A stretch of 64,000 nt of DNA from Leptasterias polaris (GCA_037783415.1 JAZGTN010000071.1:3975501-4039500), one strand, 5' to 3'. Numbered from the stretch's first letter, positions 1 through 11,762 are shown. The notes: generated by a model from the sequence alone, not told the origin. A program made the numbers and translations.

Positions 1-1717
1 TTTAATGCTGACTTATGGGACGAAAGTAGGTCAGTCGCAAAATCGAGGAGAAACGACTTAAATTTAGAATCATGCCAAAACTTGTTCCCCTCAGGAAACA
101 CTTGTGACCCACAAATTCCCCTTTGTGCACCACGTGCGTCCCTTCTCATCTTACTACAGACATCCATGTCTTGAAAACCTTTCATACATTTCCCGATTGT
201 ATTATGGGCCCTTTCGAAACCACTGATTCGGTTTGGGCCCCAGCTCAGGCTCCGTACACCTGTTCAAAGACGTAGCCCAAGCCGTGGTTTAGAAAAGGGA
301 TATAATTATTATACGATCCCCTTCCCTTCCATACCATACCCCCTCCCTGCTACCCCTCCCCGCTACCCCTCCCTGCTACCCCTCCCCGCTACCCCTCCCT
401 GCAACCCCTCCTCGGTACCCCTCCCCGCTACCCCTCCCTGCAACCCCTCCTCGGTACCCCTCCCTGCCACCCCTCCCTGCCACCCTCCCCTACCATATCC
501 CCTTCCTGCTACCCCTCACCGCTACCCCTCCCTGCCACCATGCTACCCTACCTTCTACCCCTCCCTGCTGCCCCTCCCTGCTTCGTGTTGAGATGTAATC
601 CCGCTTTTCGTCAAATCCTCGGCAGCTTCCAACCGCCACGGATCCTCTCTCATCACAGCACCCTCAAAGCACCCTCAATTATGACCTCAAGCAAGAGGTC
701 ATATTAAATTTGTGTTTTTCCCCGTGGGTACTGAGGCAGACCCCTCTGGAAATTACTGTAATTGCCCAGCAGACCATGAAATGGCCCAGGATTTTTATTT
801 TCGAGTAGTTTGTGGAGTGATGTGGGTCGCAGATTGTTTGTGGCTGGTTGACCTATTACAAGCAGGTACAATTTATATGATTTTGACCGCAGTACACTCT
901 GTTATTTGTTCTTACTGTTTCCCCTAGGAATGGGTTTGACTTAAACAAAAATTGAAACAAAATAGGAAGATCTAGGCATTTTGATTGTGTTTGTCATCAA
1001 AAGAAAAATCTAAACTATTTTGATCCTTGCTTAAAAACAAATGAGAAAAAGGTAAAAGATACCAGATGGTTTCTGTAATCAGCCGGCACAAGGAATCAGG
1101 CCCAAGTAAGAATGATTAACCCCTGATCGTTAACTTCACAATGTTCACTTTATCAAAATCATACGAGAACAATTATGAATCGGACCTAAGTGAGAATAAC
1201 ATCCGTCGGTTAGTTTCCCAATTTCACGCTCTTAAGAAGTTCAAAGCAAAATTGCCCCACGGGGATGACACCCAAGGGTCCATTGCTCTCCTTAGAGGAA
1301 GCCATGCCATCTCTTTTCCTCCAGTAAGTCCAAACCATCTTTCAACCATGGCTGTTGGCACAAGTCATTCTAAGTCAGGGATAGTTAACGTCCCTTACCT
1401 CGGGTGTCTGTTGGAGTCTTATAGGGTATCTAGGGGGAACAGGTGCCCAAGACAAGACGCAACAACTGGATGGGACGCTTTGAAATTAGACAGTAATTAA
1501 GACACAACCAAACATGACAACACAAGACTGGGAATTAAGGCGACTATAAACCACAAGGACTGGACCAAACAATGATTGAGTCTTTTTGTCACCTCAAGAC
1601 AAACGAGATAAGACAGTTCGTACCGGGAGGGATAAGCATTATTTAAGGTAACTACATAAATTGGTCTCCTAGTTCATAAAAGCTTCAAAATCTGTCTAAA
1701 AAGTACCTCTCTTTGTT
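1..1717. other. Intergenic, no supported gene
   Basis: Apart from the C-rich minisatellite at about 330-585, I see only short open frames (712-927, 1141-1500) with no recognisable domain or convincing splice context. No RNA gene was seen. Confidence 0.6.
330..585. repeat. C-rich minisatellite
   Basis: Degenerate tandem repeat of a roughly 13-base unit of the form 'tacccctccctgc', with variants ('ccccgc', 'cctcgg'). The + strand is almost pure pyrimidine/C, so it could adopt i-motif or triplex structure, but nothing else indicates a function. Confidence 0.85.
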
Positions 1718-2424
1718 CAAGTGCCTTGAACACCAATATTGGTAGATAGGTGCTCGCTAGGCATATGCATTACAAGGACTCCGTATACACACCTGCACAG
1801 TGCCTATACCGCGTCCGCGATAGCTTGCCGTGGATGTATCAATTATTATACTGTCGCGTGTATTTTGAACGTTGCAAACCTTGTCTTCCAACACGTTTTT
1901 CGCTTTATTGTGTTAATGAAACAAGTCGCATGTTGTGATAAATGCATCCAAACTTTCTAAACCTTGTTCAGTTTAATGCCATCCAAACACGAATGTTATT
2001 TACAGTAAATAAGCAAGCATAGTGTGTTTTAAAAGTGACTCGATCGGGTCTTATAATTATGTAATGTTTTTGTTTTTGTGGCATACCTTGTCTCTGATGT
2101 ACATTAGTCATCCTAGGGAAAAAAATCCGTGTTTTGTCCAGAGTGCTAAATGACCATGAGCCATGCTCTTCATCGTGTCTTAAGAATAGAACTTAAAACC
2201 ACACAATTTCTGAATCACCGATTTATTTTCAGAAATAGTCTGGGCCGGTTCCAAAAACATGTTTAAGGTTTGCTTGCCATGCTAAGTACTGTACAATGTG
2301 CTTAGCATGTTTAAGGTTTGCTTGCCATGCTAAGTACTGTACAATGTGCTTAGCATGTTTAAGGTTTGCTTGCCATGCTAAGTACTGTACAATGTGCTTA
2401 GCATTTAACTATACATAGGTTGTT
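1718..2424. repeat. ~700-bp direct repeat, left copy (candidate target-site duplication)
   Basis: Nearly identical to 4074-4776. The clearest difference is a 4-base indel ('gactcgatcggg' here, 'gactcggg' there) plus a few changes at the right edge. The left edge starts in unique sequence ('caagtgccttgaacacc'). The right edge runs directly into a T-rich run that is the reverse complement of a LINE poly-A tail. Contains three 48-bp tandem units (2259-2402). Open frames inside it are duplicated with the repeat and are not genes. Confidence 0.9.
2259..2402. repeat. 48-bp tandem repeat, 3 units
   Basis: Three head-to-tail copies of a 48-base unit beginning 'atgtttaaggtttgcttgcc', starting at 2259, 2307 and 2355. 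Each unit holds near-palindromic 'gctaagtac...gtgcttagc'. Repeated in the right copy at 4611-4754. Confidence 0.95.
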
Positions 2425-4073
2425 GTTTTTTTTTCCCCGGAGGAAATTATTTAGTCAAGCTTAAAACAACTCATCACTTTACAAACCTGCTGAAAAGCCA
2501 TGGCAATAAAACAAATGCAAAATTGACCGAAATGACAATTTGTAAAATACAGAGTTAACCTTGACACAATAATTTAAAGGAGTCCCATTTTTTTTCGAAC
2601 TTCACAGTAGAATCATTAATAATAGAGATGTACTTTTCCAAAGTATAATAGCGTTTTAAGTCCATTTTCAATAGTGCAAGGGATGGTCTGTTGTCGTTCA
2701 TCTTCATTTTATAAATGTGGAAACGACACAAAACAAGGATCAGATTAAGAGCACTCCACGATTTCTTAGTTATACCAAAAAGGATAGCCTCATTGTCTAA
2801 ACGTATGTCTAGATTAAGAGTATTCCTTATCCAAACCCCCAATTGGGTCCAAAACATAGTTGAAAATTTACATCCACAAAATAAATGAACAAGCGTCTCA
2901 CTCTCTAACTGACAGAATGTACAAAGATCGTTGTCCTTTTTACCTATTTTAGCTAAGAATGAATTAACGCCAAGAATTCTGTGAACTAATCTATATTGAA
3001 ACCATCGTAGTCTAGTGTCGTTTGTAACGCCAAATGGAATATTACAAAGTACCATCCACTTGGAATTAGTAAGTTTAACACTCAATTTTGTTTCCCACTT
3101 AGCGGTAAAATTATACACTACTTTTTTAGCAGATGTAAGGCAGTTATAAATGCGGTTAGAGCCTTTTTTGTCCTTCAAAAGCAGTCTAAAGTTGAATGGA
3201 ATGAAAGGGAAGCAAATACTCGCCCTACCAGTGCCCATCATCGCTGTACCAAACGACCCTTTTATGGCATTAATTATACCTCCATATTCAAGGAAATTAG
3301 TCTTTACACCAAATTTAGCCTTAAAATCAACCATGGTAAGAAAGTCTCCCCTTTCATCTAGAAGATCACCCACATAAAAAACACTCTTATTTATCCAATG
3401 TTTGTAATGAACACAGTTATGATTAACTCTAATTTTACGGTTGTACCATATCACACTTGTTAAGGAGTCAATCTGGTTAACCGGCTGATGACATTGTACA
3501 AAATTACCCCAGGCAGTAAGAACATCTAACCAAAAACTGTTAGGGTGAACAGCCCTCTGTAATAATCGAGCGATGCTTGGATGGCCGCCTTCCAGAAAAA
3601 GTGTATTCTGGAGATTGGATATTTTTTTAAACAGGGAAGTCCAACCAGAAGTCTCGGTTGTAAGCAACCTGCGAATCCATGTACACTTGAGGGCACTAAA
3701 ATAAGAACGGAGATCCACCATTTTAACCCCACCTTGGCTGTAATCTTGAATCATTTGATTCCTAGTAACTCTGTGAACCCCTTTCCAAATAAACTTATAC
3801 AACATAGAATCCAGATTCTTAATAAATAATTTTGAAGGATCAGGGAGTGTTAGGATTAAAAAGGTAAGCTTAGACAAAAGGAGAGATTTTACAACTGTAA
3901 CTCTACCCAACACCGTAAGGTTACGTTTAGACCATTGCCCAATTAAACTGTCAATAGAAGTTAAAACCCTGTTATAATTAATATCCACCATACTTTCCAG
4001 GTTAGTAGAAAAATCAATGCCGAGAGCTCTAAAACTTTCATGGGGATTGACCCAGTTAACATTAATATCCGAG
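2425..4073 (-). mobile_element. 5'-truncated LINE (L1/Tx1-like) insertion
   Basis: A non-LTR retrotransposon tail in minus orientation. The T-rich run at about 2425-2440 is the poly-A tail in reverse, 2441-2554 is a short 3' UTR, and 2555-4073 codes for the C-terminal part of the reverse transcriptase ORF. It is flanked on both sides by ~700-bp direct copies whose inner edges coincide with the element's ends, as expected of a target-site duplication. The endonuclease and RT catalytic core are missing, so it is a dead 5'-truncated copy. Confidence 0.8.
2555..4073 (-). pseudogene. LINE ORF2 C-terminal fragment
   Basis: Continuous open frame of about 506 codons derived from the LINE. The translated product shows the region after the RT palm, with 'WSKRNLTVLGRV' and 'LPDPSKLF..NLDSMLYKFIWKG', then 'GGVKMVDL', which is typical of L1/Tx1-type elements. 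Near the end is a zinc-binding zf-RVT-like motif, 'CTFCQLESETLVHLFCGC'. The YADD catalytic site and the endonuclease are absent. The frame stays open upstream for 17 codons into the flanking duplicated DNA (an ATG at 4126), giving a fortuitous fusion. The lack of stops argues for a young insertion. The element clade is inferred from motif style. Confidence 0.8.
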
Positions 4074-4776
4074 CAAGTGCCTTGAACACCAATATTGGTA
4101 GATAGGTGCTCGCTAGGCATATGCATTACAAGGACTCCGTATACACACCTGCACAGTGCCTATACCGCGTCCGCGATAGCTTGCCGTGGATGTATCAATT
4201 ATTATACTGTCGCGTGTATTTTGAACGTTGCAAACCTTGTCTTCCAACACGTTTTTCGCTTTATTGTGTTAATGAAACAAGTCGCATGTTGTGATAAATG
4301 CATCCAAACTTTCTAAACCTTGTTCAGTTTAATGCCATCCAAACACGAATGTTATTTACAGTAAATAAGCAAGCATAGTGTGTTTTAAAAGTGACTCGGG
4401 TCTTATAATTATGTAATGTTTTTGTTTTTGTGGCATACCTTGTCTCTGATGTACATTAGTCATCCTAGGGAAAAAAATCCGTGTTTTGTCCAGAGTGCTA
4501 AATGACCATGAGCCATGCTCTTCATCGTGTCTTAAGAATAGAACTTAAAACCACACAATTTCTGAATCACCGATTTATTTTCAGAAATAGTCTGGGCCGG
4601 TTCCAAAAACATGTTTAAGGTTTGCTTGCCATGCTAAGTACTGTACAATGTGCTTAGCATGTTTAAGGTTTGCTTGCCATGCTAAGTACTGTACAATGTG
4701 CTTAGCATGTTTAAGGTTTGCTTGCCATGCTAAGTACTGTACAATGTGCTTAGCATTTAACTATACATTGGTTGGC
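4074..4776. repeat. ~700-bp direct repeat, right copy (candidate target-site duplication)
   Basis: Second copy of 1718-2424. It begins at the 5' truncation point of the LINE and ends in unique DNA after 'aactatacattggttg'. Carries the same three 48-bp units (4611-4754). Near-identity to the left copy implies a recent event. Confidence 0.9.
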
Positions 4777-6159
4777 ACGCTTGACATCACTCACAGATCG
4801 CCTTGTTATGGGGAATACATTCATTGCAAGTGTTTACTTTCTCCACGTGTTGTTGTTGTTATAGAGATAAATAAATAGATTTCGTTAAAACGTAAAAAGA
4901 ATCTTCCGGAAATAACCAAGTGTCGCCAGACAGTTGCTAATATCGGATCTAGAGATTCAAGCCCAAGGCTAGGGGCATTATGAAGGAATACGACGCCATA
5001 ACGCAATTGACATGTTTATGAGAACACATTAAATGTTTAATTAGTCGTACTGCTGCGACCGAGTTCCCACAATGATCATTGGTTACCACAGTGAAGGTAT
5101 CCACAGGTGAGTTTACTGACCAACCAGGTTTTTCCTTTTTCCTTTTTCTTGTTTGATCATACATGACAAGTGCTTCAAAGAACTGCCCGAATTTCCTGTT
5201 CCCAGTGGTATTTGATAGGGCACACAGATTAATTGGAAGATGTGTTTTTGTGTCATGAGTTCCGTTACACGGACGCATAAGTGACGTCAGTTCGATAAAG
5301 GATGACGTCACGTCTATACATGCGTGATTCCGTTTCCCGTGGTCCCGCACATGCATCGTCTGTACCCAGGAGAAAGTTCCTCATATCCGACGGAAACTTC
5401 ATAATTATACGGAAAACCTTTGCAATTAGGAAAAGGGTGTTTCAAGAAAGAAATTGAGGTTGGCGAGCAAGGAACGCAGGTTCCACTGAGTTAAAGTTTC
5501 ACCCCCGCATCCTGTCTCAAACAAAACATCACTGAACTTCCTGAGATCAAACGCCCCATGTCGAGCGACTCGACCCTTCAACTTATACGTGAGCCCACCC
5601 CGGTCCTTGTTTTCTGCTATTGACTGACTGAATCAAGGTCCATAACAGAGTGGATTACAACTAGCTAATCATGCACTTCACTCCATCCATCTTCACTTTA
5701 AGAAAGTGGTAAAGCATACAAACCTCCCAAATCTAGGGGAGATAGACGTTAGTCACGTCAACCTCTACTGCGGCGCCTCAAAGTTATCTTAACCTTCGCA
5801 TTGGCGGTGTCAACCCTTTTCTCAGGTCAATACAACAAGTTTTCTCTCACAGTGTCCCCAAGGAACTGGTTCCAAAGCGTTAAGATTTCTTTTCCCGTTT
5901 CGGCGCCATCTTGTCAAAGTAGTCGATATCGTATTTCGTTCCGTATTATGACAAATGGCAAAGATGCGGTTTGTGTTAATTATTTGGGAATGGTGGAGGT
6001 TTCGTGTTCAATGTGTTAATTGAGTGAAGTGACCCGTATAGTATATTATTTGAGGTCGTGAACCAACCAGAAAGTGTGCTCCAGATGTAAACCTATAGAT
6101 TAAAAATGTAGTAATTGATGGTGTGTAGTCTCCTCACAAGGCGCCGATATCTCGTCCTG

Positions 6160-6265
6160 TACCGTACCGAGAGCGGAACTTGAACCTCCAGATTATTGCG
6201 ACCTCCAGATTATTGTACCGACGCTATACCAACTGACCGGGCTATCTAGCCCTAATGTTGGCGGC
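6160..6265 (-). repeat. tRNA-derived SINE fragment
   Basis: Degenerate tRNA-like segment on the minus strand ('ggaacttgaacctccag', then 'tataccaactgaccgggctat' broken by changes). The continuation 'tagccctaatgttggc' matches the better-preserved copy at 19617-19790 ('accctaatgttggc'), so this is a dispersed family. Confidence 0.5.
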
Positions 6266-6877
6266 CTTGAACACGTGCAACATATTCAAAAGGTCTTTTA
6301 TAAATGAACTGCAATTGATTGCAAACTGCAGACACTTAACACACCGTGACTGCCCCCTCAATAACCTCTGCTGTCGTAACTCGGCCGCATAGCATGCATA
6401 ATAATTCAATTAGGGGTCGTTAATGTTGTTGTCTTCCAACATCCAATAACAGACAACTGAGGACAGAGGAAATTAGCATAATGCGTGAGGTCGTCTGGTT
6501 GACCACTTTGTGGGCTTAGAGGGTCATATCAATTGATGTAGTTTATATTCGTAGTCAACTCTTGGAAAGGGTGGGTGTTCGGGCAGCATTTTGAGTTGTC
6601 TCATTGTGGCTGGAATAAGGGTACTTGGTCTTGGGCTGAGATCGGGTTAGACGAAGTTGGCAAGTTTGCTCCACCCGTCTAAAGGTGATCTTTGTTACAT
6701 TGTAAAGTAAGTTATTGTGTTGGATATCATATTGGGTGGGCAATTAGTTGCAGAACTTATAGTTCGGTTGAGAGTGTTTATGCTATGTGTGCGGTGTTTA
6801 AGTCATCATTTGGTATGTATTGACAGTCAGACGGTGTATAAGCAAAAGTGGGTCACCCCATCCGTAGGAAAGCTAAA

Positions 6878-6878
<1 letters not shown>

Positions 6879-6909
<31 letters not shown>

Positions 6910-6940
6910 GTTGTTGTTGTTGCTCTTGTTGTTGTTGCTC

Positions 6941-7005
<65 letters not shown>

Positions 7006-7065
7006 GCTGCTGTTGTTGCTCTTGTTGTTGTTGTTGTTGTTGTTTTTGTTGTTGTTGTTGTTTTT
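6879..7065. repeat. (TTG)n trinucleotide microsatellite
   Basis: About 60 TTG units with occasional CTC/CTG interruptions. Long open frames (poly-Leu, poly-Cys, or poly-Gln on the minus strand) are by-products of the trinucleotide repeat, not genes. Confidence 0.95.
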
Positions 7066-8541
7066 TATTGGGTTTTTTGTCGATTGGCGATGCCGTTTCG
7101 TGCTTTACTGTTCCGTAGAAAACAATGCGAGAAGTGTTAATTTCCCGAATAATTTGATGCAAAGTTAAAATTAATATCCTTAGCCATATCATGATTCTGA
7201 CTATTTTCCTGTGTATGTTCCTGGCGTCATCCTTAGAGAACTTTGTACACCATAAAATGGTATTCTAACGCAAATCTGAAGTGCAATGGGAATGTTGGCT
7301 ACACTTGCCATGATTTATGAAGCAGTGTTTGTCGGTCGTAAAGTGTTGTTTTTAAGTCTCTCATTCATAATCGTGTTAATAGCATAAGTAATTATGTCCG
7401 CCCCCGAGGTGAAAGGCGTGTAAGACAAATGTCTTAAAGATGCACCGTGCATCGTTGGATCCGTTCCGAAAGGTCTTGGCTAAAAATGAACGTGTGGTCT
7501 TTTTTAGCACTGACTTAACGGAAGAAGTGTCGGGATGTGTTGATGTGGAAGACCGTTTAAGCTTGTCAAGTTCTCTTCAATGAGACTTGAACAGATTTGT
7601 CTAAAAATAATTTCATTAAACAGTCTAAGTTTTTAACATCCTCAATACATACCTATTGTTCGTAGTCTTTCAAGAATACCCGATGTCATGTTTTTACTAG
7701 GGCAGACGTCATCAAGACCCACCTATAAAATCGTAAAACATACAAGATGACATTGACGAGTCAGATGTAATTTCCCTCGTTTTACCGGAGTTTAATTTTC
7801 ATTTCAGAGGGAAATAAAAACCACGTGTACTCAAAGGTCCCGTGAGTCCCACGCGTTCCGGTATTGTTTGGTCACCATTTGGTACAAGACCCACACTCAG
7901 GCTCGCACAACAGTCACCCACCCATCACAACAACCGAATCAAAACTGACAACTCAAGAGGCACTCCTCGTAACTTTAATAGCAACATCATTCAGATCACT
8001 TCTTAACCCTTGTTAATACCTCAACTCACATCGTGTTGAGTGATACCACATCCCACTGGGAGTTCCCCGACCGCGTAAGACAACTTTTTTTTTTGCCGAG
8101 TAATGGAGAAATCTGTTTATCCCTAAATTATTAATGTCTGTAAATATTTATTGCGTACGTGGATAATATTCTAGGACAATACAAGTGGACTATTTAATTA
8201 TAAGACATGATAAACTTCTGTTTGACTTATAGCGGAGGCAATTGGCGGTTGAAATGTTTTGGTCATAAAGGGGCTATATAGCCTAGTAATATCTGCTTAG
8301 TAAATACTGTTTCAATTGTTGATTGGGTTAGACAAGTTTGTAGCTACTTATTTATTGATGGGCAATTTACTTTGTTGAAACACATTTTTCTGCTTAACAA
8401 GATTAGACATGCATGGTTTTCTGGCTAGTATTTAGCATATAAGTCTAAGTTCCGACCTTTTGACCCTCGGAAAAACTAGCAAAATTGTTAAAAGACATGT
8501 TCTTCGTTTTTATTTCCACAGTTTGCCCTCAAGACATCATC

Positions 8542-10950
8542 ATGGCGTATCCAAGACAGCTCTATATGATCGTCATAATGACGTCACTTCTCTGTCTTAC
8601 CGGCGTTGCGTTCACCCAACCGTGTATTGCGTCAACGTGTGCGTACACAGCCGATATCGCGTTTGCTGATTGCAATGGCCGCCAGTTGAAGTGTTTACCA
8701 CTTTCCTTCAATCAAGCTGTTAACATGGACATGGGTCAAAACGCCCTCCAGCGTCTACCAAGAAGTATGCTAATGGGTTACTTGAGACTCAGATCCCTAG
8801 ACCTAAACAACAACTTAATCTCTGTCATTGAGGATAATGCGTTCGGTTCGTTGAATATGCTCAGGACTCTAACGCTAAGTTTTAATAGGCTTACCCAATT
8901 GGGAATGGCGACCCTTAGCGGATTGCACAGTATCCAGGCACTTTATCTACAGGGAAACAGCATCATGTCCATACACGCGAACGCGTTTAACGGATTAACT
9001 CAGATGCAAGACTTAAACTTAGCTGGTAACCGGTTGATGACTTTGCCCTCTTCCGTATTTAGCCCCTTGAGTAACCTCAGACGGCTTATGCTGCAGGAGA
9101 ACCAACTTAGAACCGATAATCGATTTCTGAACGGATTGAGCAACCTAATCGAATTGGACCTTGATGGGAACCGGTTCGTCAACCTGCCCGATCTGAGTGG
9201 TATGCGCATGCTCGGTGACCTTGAAATAACCGATTCTAATATCCAACGGATTAGGAATAATTCATTTTCTCACTGTGGACGGATTAAAGAAGTAATCTTA
9301 GCCAGTAACTTTATTGATACAATCGAACCGGATGGATTAAGTGGATTAAAAACCGTAACTGACATGTACCTTTCTTTTAACTCATTAAAGACACTCCCGG
9401 AAAATGTGTTCAGTAAGTTGGTTTACATGGAAAGATTATTTCTTCAAAACAACCTGCTGATATCGCTGACGGCAACTCATTTTGAAACCCTAACACGATT
9501 GCGTGCTCTGTATCTAGGCAACAACCAACTGAAAGTTTTCCCGCCGCTTCCTGCTAGCAGGTCACTCACCATCCTGGATCTTACCGCTAATAACCTTTCA
9601 ACTGTGACGCAGGATATGATTGTTTCCCTCCCTCTGCTGAACCGTCTTCTCCTTACGAAGAATCCCATACAATGCGATTGTCGTTTAAAATTCCTCAAAC
9701 GGTGGTTTATCAATAAGGGTCGGGCCCACCGTACTCTTGATCTCCCAACATGTGATGTGCCCACCGTACTCAGTGGTACCCGTCTCACAATGGTCCCTGT
9801 CGGAGGTCTCTCTTGTACCCCTCCAACTGTCCAGGTCCGGACTGCTACCGTTGGGGTAAGAGAAGGGCAGAATGTTACCCTTGAGTGCAGTGGATCTGGT
9901 GGGTTTCCATCCCCAACAATCACATGGAGATCACCTAGCAACCAGAATCTCCTCCCGGATGTTCTGTCCGGAAGATACCTCGTCTCTGATGACGGTCCTC
10001 TGATGATAATTAGAGCTACGATGGCCGATACAGGTCTTTTTACATGCGTTGGATCTAATCCAGCTGGAACAGTAACCGCCCCAGTAGAGTTGAAGATTCA
10101 ATCGAATCCCAACGCAGCCGCGGTTACTGTCTCAACAGGTGTCGTCGTGCCACCAGTAATTGGCATAACGGACACCCCTGCCCGTGCTACAACGCAAATA
10201 CCAATAACTCAAGACGTAGAGATCCAAACACCTCCAGAACCACCTTCCGAAAGGATCACACCATACACCACTGAGACAACTGGGAGAGATGGAGACCCGA
10301 CCTGGGATTCGAACCCAAGACTTCCAGATTCCAATGAGGCAGACCTTCATCCTAACCACACGGTTTGCAACTTCAATCCCGGCAAGATTATCGTTGCTAT
10401 ATTTGTAACTTTTTTCCTCACGTGTGTTCTCTGCATCATTCTATTCTGGTCTTGGTACCATCGACTCATCCCAAAGATGATTCGTCGACCTTTAAATTTA
10501 AGATCACTAAAGAACAGACGGTTGTCTCGTAACATCGCTCCCACACGTGCTCGATCTCCAATGCCTTACAGCCAGATGCTAAGCGAAGGCGTTTACATGC
10601 GTCCGAGTTCGCTAAGCGGGAGTGTTGATTCGGTCAGCACAAGTAGCAGTTTCGAGCAAGATAATCGTTACGTCATCACGGAGAGCATTGTGGGACCAGA
10701 GAGCTTCCTCAGACGGCAGACAATGTTAAACAAACTCGAGCGTAAACCTATCGCTGGACCTAGCTGTTCTCAACACACGTACATCAATGCGGACGTGGTT
10801 ATGAATGACTCGAACTACACAGCTTTATGTACGGGTAAAGACGAAAGAGCCCCAAGTCCCAATCTACCTACCAAGCAGGTTCGACGACCTCACAATACAG
10901 ACGGTAGGGGTATGAGCTCTGACAGTAGAATATACATGGACTTAAGTTGA
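8542..10950 (+). CDS. LRR and Ig domain type I transmembrane receptor
   Basis: Probable cell-surface adhesion or receptor protein of 802 aa. I chose the ATG at 8542, not the upstream in-frame ATG at 8485, because a 3' splice site ('ttttatttccacag') ends at 8521 and a good signal peptide (residues about 7-25) follows. Order: LRR N-cap with four Cys (about 27-55); some 12 leucine-rich repeats (about 56-373); Cys-rich LRR C-cap with 'NPIQCDC' (374-425); one Ig domain with Cys 448 and Cys 502; a Thr/Pro-rich stalk; one membrane helix (about 615-638); a 164-residue cytoplasmic tail. The tail has several tyrosines in signalling-type contexts, including YIN (Grb2-type), YTAL and C-terminal YMDL. The whole coding region is one exon, as in LINGO/LRRN/AMIGO relatives. 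The exact orthologue is not recognised; ligand and pathway are unknown. Confidence 0.9.
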   Translation: MAYPRQLYMIVIMTSLLCLTGVAFTQPCIASTCAYTADIAFADCNGRQLKCLPLSFNQAVNMDMGQNALQRLPRSMLMGYLRLRSLDLNNNLISVIEDNAFGSLNMLRTLTLSFNRLTQLGMATLSGLHSIQALYLQGNSIMSIHANAFNGLTQMQDLNLAGNRLMTLPSSVFSPLSNLRRLMLQENQLRTDNRFLNGLSNLIELDLDGNRFVNLPDLSGMRMLGDLEITDSNIQRIRNNSFSHCGRIKEVILASNFIDTIEPDGLSGLKTVTDMYLSFNSLKTLPENVFSKLVYMERLFLQNNLLISLTATHFETLTRLRALYLGNNQLKVFPPLPASRSLTILDLTANNLSTVTQDMIVSLPLLNRLLLTKNPIQCDCRLKFLKRWFINKGRAHRTLDLPTCDVPTVLSGTRLTMVPVGGLSCTPPTVQVRTATVGVREGQNVTLECSGSGGFPSPTITWRSPSNQNLLPDVLSGRYLVSDDGPLMIIRATMADTGLFTCVGSNPAGTVTAPVELKIQSNPNAAAVTVSTGVVVPPVIGITDTPARATTQIPITQDVEIQTPPEPPSERITPYTTETTGRDGDPTWDSNPRLPDSNEADLHPNHTVCNFNPGKIIVAIFVTFFLTCVLCIILFWSWYHRLIPKMIRRPLNLRSLKNRRLSRNIAPTRARSPMPYSQMLSEGVYMRPSSLSGSVDSVSTSSSFEQDNRYVITESIVGPESFLRRQTMLNKLERKPIAGPSCSQHTYINADVVMNDSNYTALCTGKDERAPSPNLPTKQVRRPHNTDGRGMSSDSRIYMDLS

Positions 10951-11166
10951 GAGGATGAACTAAGGAAACCTTTTACGTTTGTAAAACTTAACAAAATTAG
11001 CGGGTTTTTCTCTGGCGATGAGAATTTGCGTGAACCATGTTTGTTTGATAGAGCGGCCATTTTGTTTTTTTGCAGGCTTACTATATCAACAGATAGTCTG
11101 GTTTATGTTCTGTATACACAATGCAGCTAATTTCTTATAGATGACCGCCGTTTCAAACTGAACTCG

Positions 11167-11762
11167 TTAAAGAGGAAGGGAAGTGACCAATTAAATTTAG
11201 TTATATACTCAATTTATCATAGATAGAGTGTGTAACCTAACATTAAAATGGCGTAAAATGCCATTTTATTCAATACCCTTCCAGTGCAAAATTGTTTCAA
11301 CATCCAAAACATCTGATGACATCATTCTGAGAATAATGGACCTCAAAATATTTGTACGGGATGTTTTGGTTCAGTCCTGACTTTCAATAAAATTTAATCA
11401 AAACAGCCTTGAATGTGACATTTTGACTGTCGAAAAACTCCTCCTTAGAATGTAAAGATCCGTTAGTCGTTGAATTACAATGACGTCAAGTTTCACATTT
11501 CTCTCAAAAAAGTAATTTATGAACCAAAACATCCCTGTACAAAAATGTAGTGACCCATCTTTTTCAGAATGATGTCATCAGAATGTTTTGGATGTTGACA
11601 CATTTTGCACTGGGCAGCTAGGTATCGAATGCAATGGCAATTCACACCATTTTAATGTGAGGTTAGAAAATTGTAATTCTTTTTCCCGCTCACATGAGGA
11701 CTCTATCTATTGGAAAATGAGTGCATCACAAAATTAAATCGGTCACTTCCCTTCCTCTTTAA
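11167..11762. mobile_element. Foldback MITE, 596 bp
   Basis: Long imperfect inverted repeat. The left end 'ttaaagaggaagggaagtga' is exactly mirrored by the right end 'tcacttcccttcctctttaa'. Internal segments ('aacattaaaatggcgt', 'ccagtgcaaaattg', 'aacatccaaaacatctgatg') reappear in reverse complement on the right ('acaccattttaatgtgaggtt', 'cattttgcactgg', 'gaatgttttggatgttg'). There is no transposase ORF. The outermost TTAA may be the target duplication or part of the TIR. It lies 216 bp after the LRR-Ig stop, so it may be within that transcript's 3' UTR. Confidence 0.85.

Larger units (their letters stand above)
4777..8521. other. Intergenic / upstream region of the LRR-Ig gene
   Basis: No supported coding region. 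The minus-strand open frame around 5034-5356 resembles no family I know. A degenerate tRNA-like SINE fragment lies near 6160-6265 and a TTG microsatellite at 6879-7065. 'ttttatttccacag' ending at 8521 looks like a 3' splice site, so a 5' UTR intron probably lies here. Confidence 0.5.

Noticed and set aside
1739..1960. Pair of identical small open frames here and at 4095-4316
   Set aside because: They occur twice only because the ~700-bp segment is duplicated around the LINE; no protein similarity seen.
5034..5356. Minus-strand open frame of about 107 codons or more
   Set aside because: No recognisable domain, start context or splice partner; kept as unassigned sequence.
6827..7192. Long open frames reading poly-Gln (minus) or poly-Leu/poly-Cys (plus)
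   Set aside because: They are translations of a (TTG)n microsatellite; no flanking domain or splice support.
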